From assembly GCA_025450555.1 (NCBI GenBank), contig JANWHF010000329.1, positions 1 to 9,612 of the forward strand: DNA of 9,612 bases, in the 5' to 3' direction. The stretch comes from Tepidisphaeraceae bacterium. Its GTDB lineage: Bacteria; Planctomycetota; Phycisphaerae; Tepidisphaerales; Tepidisphaeraceae. The notes beneath the pieces were generated by a model. That model was not told where the DNA came from. It was given only the letters and a program-made list of their open reading frames with translations, and did not search any database. Shown piece by piece: positions 1 through 6,581 of the stretch (position 1 is its first letter; each line of letters opens with the position of its first letter). A program made the translations under genes and the position numbers.

Positions 1-420
1 CAATCCCTTCGGCGGAGAATGTGAAACCAGTACGGCGTGATCCGGACACACCTCCAGAAGTTTCGCGGCCTGCTCTTCCGATAGATCAAAACTCCAATCG
101 CCAAACGGTGTCACCGGCACTCCGCCGCCGAGGCCGAAGAATGAGACGCCATCGATTTCGCTGCCTTGGCCATGAAGAAAGTGAGCGCTCTTCCAAGCTT
201 TACACGCGGCCAGCAGTTCATCAGGCCACTCGTTATTTCCCGGCACAAGGATTGCCGGCCGATCGATCTGAGAAAGCACATCAATGCACGATTTCAGCCC
301 GCGAGACATCGTGGCGAAATCTCCGGCGCCGATCACAACATCGACTTGTCGCGACTTGGCGACGATCTGCCGGGCGGCTTCAAGATCGGCGTGAATGTCG
401 CTGAATAGAAGAAGCTTCAC
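1..420 (-). CDS. Calcineurin-like metallophosphoesterase, N-terminal 140 residues (3' end outside window)
   Basis: The minus-strand reading from a GTG at 420 stays open to base 1. It begins (M)KLLLFSDIHAD and has the ordered metal-binding motifs of calcineurin-like phosphoesterases: D-x-H (SDIHAD, residues 8-10), GD (GAGDF, about 38-39), GNNE (about 70-73) and a histidine motif VSHSPPKG at the visible end. These motifs bind a dimetal centre that hydrolyses phosphoesters; the substrate cannot be read from the sequence. The fourth motif is GNNE and not the common GNHE, so the usual catalytic histidine is Asn; related small phosphodiesterases such as YfcE (GNCD) also vary here. The GTG start was chosen because the ATG at 427, which overlaps the polX stop as TAATG, is in another frame and terminates after 15 codons. 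With polX ending at 427, the gap is 6 bp and the two genes are probably cotranscribed. The family is secure; the role is unknown. Confidence 0.88.
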   Translation of the reverse strand, partial: MKLLLFSDIHADLEAARQIVAKSRQVDVVIGAGDFATMSRGLKSCIDVLSQIDRPAILVPGNNEWPDELLAACKAWKSAHFLHGQGSEIDGVSFFGLGGGVPVTPFGDWSFDLSEEQAAKLLEVCPDHAVLVSHSPPKGL

Positions 421-426
421 GAGCCA

Positions 427-2205
427 TTACCTGGGCCGCTTGGCGGAGATGAATTTCCTGAGCTTATCGATGCTCATGCAGTTGATGACGTTCTCTTTGG
501 TTGCCCATGCCCGGCGCGCGACCGCGATGCCCAAATCGATGCTATCCAGTTCGCCGGTGGAATGAGCGTCGGTGTCGATCGCCAGCATCGCGCCGGCTTT
601 TAGTGCTGCATAAGCATGAACGTCATTCAGATCGAGGCGAGGATAGCCGGCGTTAATTTCCAATGCCGTCCCACTATCGACAGCGGCTTTGATGACCTTG
701 TGAATGTCGATGGGCAGCCCCGCGCGTCGATTGATCAGCCGACCCGTCGGATGCCCGATGATGTTTACATATGGATTATCGATCGCCCGCAGCAGACGAT
801 CGGTCGCCTTTTGCTCGTCCTGTTTCAGCGACAAATGCGGGCTGCCGACGACGATATCCAATTCCGCCAGCACCGCATCCTCAAAATCCATCCGTCCGTC
901 GGCCAAAATATCTACTTCGCAGCCAGCCAGCAGCGTGATGCCTTTGATGTGATCGTTGGCCTTATGGATCTCCTTCACGTGCTTCAGGAGCCGCTCTGCA
1001 GATAAGCCGTTGGCGATGGCCTGAGCCTTGGAATGGTCGGTGATGGCCAGGAAGCTGTAGCCCAATGCCTTCGCTGCCTCGGCCATTTCCTCGATGCTGG
1101 CGGCGCCATCGGAGGCGTTGGTGTGGGTGTGAAGATCGCCGCGCATGTCGTCGCGCGTGATCAGGCGCGGCAGTGTTCCAGCGAGCGCGGCATCCACTTC
1201 GCCTCGCGATTCGCGAATCTCCGGCTCAATATACGGCATGCCCAGCGCCTTGTAGACATCGGCTTCCGTCTTTCCCGCCACGGAGGGAATCGATGGCGCC
1301 TCGGCGATTTTCTTGGCCGCCTTGTCATATTCCTTGAGCTTGTAGAGGCCCCATTCGTTGAGCGTCAGTCCCATGTCCTGCGCATGGCCGCGCAGACGGA
1401 CGTTGTGGTCCTTGGAGCCGGTGAAATAGAGCAGTGCCGCTCCGAAGCTGTCGGCCGGCACGATACGTAAATCAACCTGCAATCCGCCCGCGATGATGAC
1501 GCTCGCTTTGCTGCTGCCCTGCCCGTTGATCTTCTGAACCTCCGGAAATTTAACGAAGGCATCCGAAACCGTTTGGCCGGCAGATGGGTCATTGAGCGCG
1601 CAGATCAAATCCACATCACCCACCGTGTCGCGCCGTCTTCGAAGACTGCCGGCAATCTCCGCCTGCTTGACGAGTTTCATCGCTCGCAGCCGCTCGACCA
1701 GCCCTTTAGCGAGTGGCAGCGCTTCGCCGATGCCCATGCGCTGCGCCGCCTGCGATCGCATGGCGATGCCCTCTTTGATCGCGGCAATTTTCTTCTCGCC
1801 AATTCCTTTCAGGCCTTGGAGACTTCCGCTGTCGATTGCTTTGACGAGATCTTCCAGGCTCGTCACGTTTCGCTCTTTCCACAAAAGCGAAATGGTCTTC
1901 GGCCCCATCCCTGGGATTTGCAAAAGACCAAGCAGGCCCGCCGGGACGCTGGCCGCCGCCTCTTCGTAGTCGGTGCTCCGGCCGGTCTTGACGTATTCCT
2001 CAATGATCCGGCAACTGCTCGCCCCGAGCCCTTCGATCTCTTTAAGGGTGCCGTCTTCGCAGAGCCTTTTCACATCATCCGGCAGATCCTTGAGAATCCG
2101 GCCCACCTTCGAAAACGCGATCGCTTTGAAGGTGCTTTCGCCGCGGATTTCCATAATTGCCGCGAACGAGGCAAACAGCTCCGACAGATCGTGATTGAGC
2201 GACAT
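427..2205 (-). CDS. polX: DNA polymerase X family protein with C-terminal PHP nuclease domain
   Basis: This 592-residue protein has the length and order of bacterial PolX, a gap-filling repair polymerase with a 3'-5' exonuclease/AP-endonuclease PHP domain. In order it shows an N-terminal helical lyase-like region (1-50) and helix-hairpin-helix elements at GLGASSCRII (59-68), IPGMGPKTIS (97-106) and LKGIGEKKI (132-140). The palm motif GSLRRRRDTVGDVDL follows, with catalytic D197 and D199. The third aspartate is D245 (QVDLR), and YFTGS is at 260-264. The PHP domain (about 355-575) keeps all nine expected metal ligands: H359, H361, D366, H391, E430, H457, H485, D546 and H548. Both activities therefore look intact. 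The ATG at 2205 fits the family N-terminus, although no clear Shine-Dalgarno precedes it. It is the first gene of a probable two-gene unit with the metallophosphoesterase, and is cytoplasmic. Base excision or double-strand break repair is the family role; the specific role here is inferred. Confidence 0.96.
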   Translation of the reverse strand: MSLNHDLSELFASFAAIMEIRGESTFKAIAFSKVGRILKDLPDDVKRLCEDGTLKEIEGLGASSCRIIEEYVKTGRSTDYEEAAASVPAGLLGLLQIPGMGPKTISLLWKERNVTSLEDLVKAIDSGSLQGLKGIGEKKIAAIKEGIAMRSQAAQRMGIGEALPLAKGLVERLRAMKLVKQAEIAGSLRRRRDTVGDVDLICALNDPSAGQTVSDAFVKFPEVQKINGQGSSKASVIIAGGLQVDLRIVPADSFGAALLYFTGSKDHNVRLRGHAQDMGLTLNEWGLYKLKEYDKAAKKIAEAPSIPSVAGKTEADVYKALGMPYIEPEIRESRGEVDAALAGTLPRLITRDDMRGDLHTHTNASDGAASIEEMAEAAKALGYSFLAITDHSKAQAIANGLSAERLLKHVKEIHKANDHIKGITLLAGCEVDILADGRMDFEDAVLAELDIVVGSPHLSLKQDEQKATDRLLRAIDNPYVNIIGHPTGRLINRRAGLPIDIHKVIKAAVDSGTALEINAGYPRLDLNDVHAYAALKAGAMLAIDTDAHSTGELDSIDLGIAVARRAWATKENVINCMSIDKLRKFISAKRPR

Positions 2206-2458
2206 GCCGATAGGTTAGCTGGATTGGGCCGGGCAAGACAAATCCCGCTTGTCTGCGCGGATGATTTAAGGTCTACGCCGCTCGGTCAGCGCCTTTCTCT
2301 CCCTCGTCCAGTACGCCGGGGGCGGGAGAAGAAGTTTCCAGCCGATCATCTATGCACAATAACATTTGCGCTCGAGGGTCTAAATCACTTGCAATTGCTG
2401 TCGCTAGCGGAAACCATCCTTGCCGCCCACTCTTTTGGCGCACGGGCAGGTGATTGCA
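2206..2458. other. Divergent intergenic region between polX and the thioesterase gene
   Basis: This 253-bp gap must hold the promoters of both flanking genes, but I cannot name a convincing -35/-10 pair. Two small inverted repeats are visible. One is AGACAA/TTGTCT around a 7-nt ATCCCGC loop (about 2240-2258). The other is TCTCCC (2298-2303) against GGGAGA (2324-2329), an imperfect hairpin around CCAGTACGCC that resembles a degraded dispersed palindromic repeat. No small gene with a ribosome-binding site is evident. Confidence 0.4.
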
Positions 2459-2920
2459 ATGAGTGCCGAACATTCCATAACAATTCGCGTGCGGTATCCG
2501 GAAGTGGATGCGATGGGGTATCTGCATCACAGCCGATATCTCCAGTATTTTGAGATGGGGCGAATCGAGCTGCTCCGGGCGCTGGGGCACAGCTATGCCG
2601 ATCTCGAACGGCAAGGGATTTTCTTTGTCGTGGTCAAGGTCGAAGTGAAATACAAATCGCCGGCCCGGTACGATGAAGAACTGGTTCTCAAGACGCGCGT
2701 GGTTCGGCAGACTCACGTGCGGATCGACCACGCGTACCAGCTTTTTCGCGGGACGACGCTGTTGGCTGAAGGCGCGACGACGATCGCCAGTGTCAATCGC
2801 GATGGCGAAGTGATTGCAATTCCTTCATTTCTGGAAAACGAGGCAGATCATTCGGGCGCAGAGAATTCATTATCACCGCAGAGGACGCGGAGGGTCGCGG
2901 AGGACAGAAATACGGAATAG
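2459..2920 (+). CDS. Acyl-CoA thioesterase, 4HBT/YbgC-like hotdog fold
   Basis: This 153-residue protein matches the YbgC/FadM/4-hydroxybenzoyl-CoA thioesterase family. The active-site helix region reads RYPEVDAMGYLHHSRYLQYFE (residues 12-32 in part), with D17 at the position of the catalytic aspartate and HHSRY after it. The core continues with VEVKYKSPARYDEEL (61-75) and ends with GEVIAIPSFL (116-125). Such enzymes hydrolyse short or aromatic acyl-CoA thioesters in the cytoplasm; YbgC homologues act with the Tol-Pal envelope system, but no tol gene is present here. The ATG at 2459 was preferred to an upstream in-frame TTG at 2420, because the family motif follows it at the usual distance and the added residues look like nothing. 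The family domain is complete by about residue 125. Residues 139-153 and the TAG stop are encoded by the inverted-repeat element that starts at 2873, so the tail is probably non-functional. It is transcribed alone and is convergent with the HD gene. Confidence 0.9.
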   Translation: MSAEHSITIRVRYPEVDAMGYLHHSRYLQYFEMGRIELLRALGHSYADLERQGIFFVVVKVEVKYKSPARYDEELVLKTRVVRQTHVRIDHAYQLFRGTTLLAEGATTIASVNRDGEVIAIPSFLENEADHSGAENSLSPQRTRRVAEDRNTE

Positions 2921-3007
2921 TGAATTAGGAATTGAGAATTCAGTTCACCTTTCGCAATTCACTGTTCCTGGATTCTCCTCTGCGTGCCTCCGCGTCCTCC
3001 GCGGTGA
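2873..3007. repeat. 135-bp inverted-repeat element of the CACCGCAGAGGACGCGGAGG type
   Basis: The outer arms 2873-2904 and 2976-3007 are each 32 bp and are reverse complements with 28 of 32 matches. They begin TCACCGCAGAGGACGCGGAG on the left and end CCTCCGCGGTGA on the right. Inside them a second pair, GGAATAGTGAATT (2914-2926) and AATTCACTGTTCC (2956-2968), matches at 12 of 13 positions. The 29-bp centre contains GAATTGAGAATTC. The arrangement is that of a non-autonomous, REP/MITE-like palindromic element. Similar GC-rich CCGCAGAGGACGC-type motifs are, from memory, scattered in many planctomycete and other environmental genomes. It lies between convergent genes and could form a long hairpin in either transcript, so it may also serve as a bidirectional transcription end, although neither side has a clear U-tract. 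Its copy number cannot be judged from one window. Confidence 0.85.
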
Positions 3008-3054
3008 ATAATCCGGTCCAATGTGAACGCGTATCGGAGCCGCCGCGCGGTTTT

Positions 3055-5343
3055 TCACGCGGTCTTTACCGCCAGCTCGGCGCTGGCCGGCTGGAGGGAT
3101 GTGGAGGGATAAGCGATGCGGCCATGATAGATGCCCATCAAGGTCTTGACCATCGCGCGCTCGACCAGTTCGATCTCGCGCATTGTTATATCGCAATCAT
3201 CGAACTGGCCATCGAGAAGCCGCCGCATGACCAGGTCATGAACCAGCCCGTCGAGACGCGCGCCGGTCGGCTCGGCCATCATGGCTCGCGAGGCGCTTTC
3301 GGCGGCGTCCGCGATCATCACAATCGCGATCTCGCGGGTCTTGGGCTTGGGGCCGGGGTAGCGGTATTGCGCATCGCTGACCGCAGGCATGTCCGGATCG
3401 CGCTGTTCCTGCTGGGTGCGCGCCTGGTGGTAGAAGAATTCGACGAGGGTGGTGCCGTGATGCTGCTGGATGAACGGGACGATGGACGACGGCAGGTTGT
3501 ATTCCCGAGCCAGCTCCACGCCATCTTTTACGTGGCCGATGATGATCAGGAGCGAAACGCTGGGCGAAAGGTTAATATGGCGGTTGGTTCCATCGCCCTG
3601 ATTCTCGCAGAAATAATCGGCCTTGTTGATCTTGCCAATGTCGTGGTAGTAGCTGGCGACGCGACAGAGAAGAGCATTAGCGCCGATCGCGTCGGCTGCC
3701 GCCTCGGCGAGCGTCGCGACTTGCAGGCTGTGGTTGTAGGTGCCCGGCGCTTCGACCGCCAGACGCCGCAGCAAGGGCTGACTCACATCCGCCAATTCCA
3801 GCAGCGTCATGCTCGTTGTAATTCTAAAGGCCTTTTCAATGAAGGGCAGAATCCCCAGCACGACGAAGCCGACGCCCAGGCCTGCCGCCCCCGCATAAAG
3901 GCAGTTTTCTTCGATCGCAAACCACGGATCGAATGCCAGCAGCCCGGCCGCAGCCGCCGCGAAGGCCATCGCGAGAGCCGTGATGCCTCCCACTTCGATC
4001 AGCTTGCTGCGCGTGCGAATGTCATCCAGCAGGAAGCAGATCGTCAGCACGCCGACCCACAGGACCATGAAAAAGGTCACGCCCTGATTGAGCGCCACCG
4101 TGGCCAGCAGCGCGTGCATGCTGGCGATTCCCATCGCGCTGCGCCGGTCGTAGGCGATGGTGAGAATCATCGCCACCAGCAGCGTCGGCGCAATCCCAAA
4201 CAGATAGACCGGGCAATTCGCAATCGCGGCAATCTGGTTCAGCAGCAGCATCGACAGCAGCAGCGCCGCCACCGCCACTTGCCGGGCGTGGTTCTTGCGG
4301 ATTCGAGGCTGATAGAACCAGATGTATCCGCCCAGCAGAATCGTCATCGCCAGCACGAGCCCGCCGATGCCCAGCCGGGCCATCCAGCGATAATGGCGCA
4401 GGCTCTTGATGTAGGCCTGGTGCTCGGCGCGCAGCAATCGCCAGCCAGCTTGATCCAAACCGTGAGGGGGATCGGTCGAGGTGGATTTATAAACCAGCGG
4501 CTCATCCGGTGCGTATTCCACCCGCGCCTGGCTGGGACTGATCTCTTCCTTGGCGCGCGTCCGCATTTCGGTGGTCGCGGCTTCATCAAGCTGGTGCGTC
4601 GGCCCGAGATTAGCCAGCGTCACCTTCACGATGTCCGACTGAAGCGCCAGCAGAAAATCCTGCCGGGCGGCGTAATCGAGAATCGAGCGAAGCTCCGGGC
4701 TTTTGATCGTCAGCGTGCGCGACGAGTCGATCACGCCAGTGCCAACGATCCGCACCGGTTTGCCCATGTGCACGTCTTCGCGCCGCTCAGTCTCAGGCAG
4801 GATGCAGACGGGAAACGATTCGCCGCCCGCTTGAATCTTGTAGTTGCGCAGGGTCTGAACGTATTCGTGAACTTGATGCGCGTATTCCTCGCGCTGTTGT
4901 GGCGTCGCATCGCGGCGCAGCATCGTCGCCGATCCACTGGAGATGATGCTCTGAAGATCCGGGGGAAGATCAGGTCCACTGGCGACCCGGTCCGGCAGAT
5001 CGAGCAGCGATTTTTCGACTTTTGCCCAGACATCGCCGGTCGGTGCGAACACGCGCGGGACGGCCGCCGCGGCTTCGCGCTGCTTTTCTTCCAGCCGGCC
5101 CGGATCGGTATAGCTGAAGCGCACCCGGCTGACGATGTCGTAATTGAGCCACTGCCCCGGCCGATAGGGAACCACATCCTGCCTGAGCATCAGGATGGAA
5201 GTGGCCACAATGAAGAACACGGCGGCGATGCCCAGCGATACAGGCACGCCTCGGTCCTTCATCTTTTCCCAGTCAACCCACGACGCATCCGGTCGATTCT
5301 TCCGGATTTCAGCTCGCCGAGAGCCAGTCTTCGTTGCCCACAT
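3055..5343 (-). CDS. Membrane HD-domain phosphohydrolase, PgpH/YqfF-like (7TM-7TMR_HD), probable c-di-AMP phosphodiesterase
   Basis: This 762-residue protein has the architecture of PgpH/YqfF. A short cytoplasmic start leads to TM1 (about 35-53) and a large extracytoplasmic domain (about 55-315). Seven hydrophobic segments follow at about 321-343, 354-374, 379-397, 404-420, 422-440, 450-470 and 483-501, then a cytoplasmic HD domain (about 530-740). HD metal residues are H538 (TYNHS), H567-D568 (YYHDIGK), H604 (GHVKDGVELA), H628-H629 (QQHHGT) and D679 (MIADAAES). The spacing of the first histidines and the HD pair equals that I recall for Listeria PgpH. Family members hydrolyse cyclic di-AMP to pApA, the large outer domain being a presumed sensor; activity here is inferred. 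The RYPGPKPKTRE segment (661-671) is also family-typical. It starts 9 bp after phoH stops and is surely cotranscribed. The ATG at 5343 has no strong Shine-Dalgarno. No diadenylate cyclase gene lies in the window. Confidence 0.94.
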   Translation of the reverse strand: MWATKTGSRRAEIRKNRPDASWVDWEKMKDRGVPVSLGIAAVFFIVATSILMLRQDVVPYRPGQWLNYDIVSRVRFSYTDPGRLEEKQREAAAAVPRVFAPTGDVWAKVEKSLLDLPDRVASGPDLPPDLQSIISSGSATMLRRDATPQQREEYAHQVHEYVQTLRNYKIQAGGESFPVCILPETERREDVHMGKPVRIVGTGVIDSSRTLTIKSPELRSILDYAARQDFLLALQSDIVKVTLANLGPTHQLDEAATTEMRTRAKEEISPSQARVEYAPDEPLVYKSTSTDPPHGLDQAGWRLLRAEHQAYIKSLRHYRWMARLGIGGLVLAMTILLGGYIWFYQPRIRKNHARQVAVAALLLSMLLLNQIAAIANCPVYLFGIAPTLLVAMILTIAYDRRSAMGIASMHALLATVALNQGVTFFMVLWVGVLTICFLLDDIRTRSKLIEVGGITALAMAFAAAAAGLLAFDPWFAIEENCLYAGAAGLGVGFVVLGILPFIEKAFRITTSMTLLELADVSQPLLRRLAVEAPGTYNHSLQVATLAEAAADAIGANALLCRVASYYHDIGKINKADYFCENQGDGTNRHINLSPSVSLLIIIGHVKDGVELAREYNLPSSIVPFIQQHHGTTLVEFFYHQARTQQEQRDPDMPAVSDAQYRYPGPKPKTREIAIVMIADAAESASRAMMAEPTGARLDGLVHDLVMRRLLDGQFDDCDITMREIELVERAMVKTLMGIYHGRIAYPSTSLQPASAELAVKTA

Positions 5344-5352
5344 ATAGAATTC

Positions 5353-6288
5353 TTAATCCCGCCCGCGCTCGTACGCGTTCACAATGTTCTGCACGAGTCG
5401 ATGGCGGACAATGTCGCTTCGTTCCAGTTCCACCTGCGCGATGCCCTTAATGCCCGACAGTTTGTGCAAAGCGTCCACAAGGCCGCTTTGCGTTCCTTCA
5501 GGCAGATCAACCTGGCTGGTGTCGCCGGTGATGATCATCTTGGAATCATGACCCAGGCGCGTGAGGAACATCAGCATCTGGGCCGCGGTCGTATTTTGTG
5601 CTTCGTCGAGAATGATGATGCTTTCGTTCAGTGTTCGGCCGCGCATGAAGGCGAGCGGAATCACTTCGATCACATCATTGACCATGAACCGCTTGACCTG
5701 CTCGAAATCCATCATGTCGTGCAGGGCGTCAAACAGCGGCCGAAGGTAGGGATTGACCTTCGCCTGGAGATCGCCCGGCAGAAATCCGAGCCGCTCACCG
5801 GCTTCGACCGCGGGCCGGGCCAGCACCAGCCGGCGCGCGTGGCCGCGTTTGAGCATGCTGGCCGCCGCCGCCACGGCAAGGTAGGTCTTTCCGGTTCCCG
5901 CCGGGCCGACGCAGAGCGTCAAGTCATTATTAAAGATGGCGTCGATATATCGCTGCTGCCCCGCCGTCTTGGCTCGGATTCCTGGCCCGCGCGAATAGAC
6001 ATCGATTTCATCGGCCGATCGCTGGCGATCCTGATCGGCCGCCTTCTGAATCGCCTGGCCGACATCGTCGGCGCTAAGCCAATCCTGGCGGCGCAGCTTC
6101 TTTTGCATCTGCTCCAGAACCGCAGCGGCCTTGCTGACCTGCTCTTTGTCGCCCGACAGGCGGACTTCATCATCCCGGCTCACCACCTGGACGCCGAACG
6201 TATCGCGGATCATGCGCAAATAACGATCGGCCGACCCAAACAGGGCCAGCTTCTTCTCGGGGTGCTCTAAGGTAAGACTGAGGTTCAC
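5353..6288 (-). CDS. phoH: PhoH family protein (PhoH-like ATPase)
   Basis: This 311-residue protein is of normal length for the bacterial PhoH/YbeZ type. An N-terminal KH-like region (about 15-65) is followed by the PhoH P-loop domain. Walker A is GPAGTGKT (128-135), Walker B is IILDEAQN (225-232), and the family motifs RPAVEAGERLGFLPGDLQAK (158-177) and ITGDTSQVDLP (253-263) are intact. It is a cytoplasmic ATPase linked to RNA metabolism; in many bacteria it works with the endoribonuclease YbeY. The GTG at 6288 is the start: no other in-frame start codon precedes it, the upstream frame meets TGA at 6310-6312, and the protein then begins as the family does. No Shine-Dalgarno is evident. It is first in a two-gene unit with the HD phosphohydrolase, the order seen in Firmicutes (phoH-yqfF-ybeY), but ybeY does not follow here. 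Confidence 0.95.
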   Translation of the reverse strand: MNLSLTLEHPEKKLALFGSADRYLRMIRDTFGVQVVSRDDEVRLSGDKEQVSKAAAVLEQMQKKLRRQDWLSADDVGQAIQKAADQDRQRSADEIDVYSRGPGIRAKTAGQQRYIDAIFNNDLTLCVGPAGTGKTYLAVAAAASMLKRGHARRLVLARPAVEAGERLGFLPGDLQAKVNPYLRPLFDALHDMMDFEQVKRFMVNDVIEVIPLAFMRGRTLNESIIILDEAQNTTAAQMLMFLTRLGHDSKMIITGDTSQVDLPEGTQSGLVDALHKLSGIKGIAQVELERSDIVRHRLVQNIVNAYERGRD

Positions 6289-6581
6289 AGTGAGTAAAGA
6301 ATCACTACGTCAGCAAGGCAGCCAAGGTTGTCCTGCGACGACCGAGCATTTTGCCCGCACTTGGGCCGGCTGTCGAGTCTCGTTATGCCTGACTACAGCA
6401 CCGAACTGTGCATTTTTGCTCGGGAGCCTTTAAAATGGAGGAGAATCGCCATTCTTACCGCTTGAGTTGCACAACATTTTGGTTGCGAAATTAATGGCTG
6501 CAAGTTAGACCATTTGCAGGCTTTGCAGCATCTCATTGAGGGTTTTTCAAGCGCAGAGCTTGCGGCCGCATTGAGGGAACC
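6289..6581. promoter_or_regulatory. Divergent intergenic region between phoH and the sulfatase gene
   Basis: This 293-bp gap is AT-richer than its neighbours: two 60-base lines within it (6421-6540) count about 45% GC. It must carry the start signals of phoH and of the sulfatase. A weak plus-strand promoter candidate is TTGCAC (6467-6472), an 18-bp spacer and TTAATG (6491-6496). The sulfatase leader contains a 9-bp direct repeat CATTGAGGG at 6534-6542 and 6569-6577; the second copy supplies the Shine-Dalgarno GAGGGA just before the ATG at 6582. Between the copies lie a small hairpin, CAAGC (6548-6552)/GCTTG (6558-6562), and the perfect palindrome TGCGGCCGCA (6561-6570). A 19-codon plus-strand frame starting at 6434 has nothing else to support it. 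The promoter call is tentative; the repeats and palindrome are directly visible. Confidence 0.35.

Noticed and set aside
21..404. Plus-strand open frames at the left edge
   Set aside because: The opposite strand encodes a metallophosphoesterase with motifs in order, so the plus-strand frames are shadows.
410..427. ATG overlapping the polX stop (TAATG) as start of the metallophosphoesterase
   Set aside because: It is out of frame with the motif-bearing frame and stops after 15 codons; the GTG at 420 is in frame.
1573..2553. Plus-strand open frame of 326 codons over polX and the upstream gap
   Set aside because: It is in register with the polX codons on the other strand and shows no motif; polX has complete catalytic residues.
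2905..2975. AT-rich GAATT-repeating centre of the inverted repeat as a CRISPR-like or tandem array
   Set aside because: The units are irregular and occur only a few times, with no spacers; they are the inner arms and loop of one palindromic element.
3040..3065. Short CCGCG/CGCGG stem around the HD gene stop codon as a terminator
   Set aside because: The stem is only 5 bp, the A/T run is in the loop and not after the stem, so a terminator cannot be claimed.
2932..6270. Plus-strand open frame of 1112 codons across the HD and phoH genes
   Set aside because: It is the in-register antisense of two well-recognised genes. Its translation is rich in R, H, Q and A without family motifs and runs through the repeat element and a gene boundary.
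6434..6493. 19-codon plus-strand frame in the phoH/sulfatase gap
   Set aside because: It is too short, has no homology I can recognise and only a marginal GGGAG upstream; not called as a gene.
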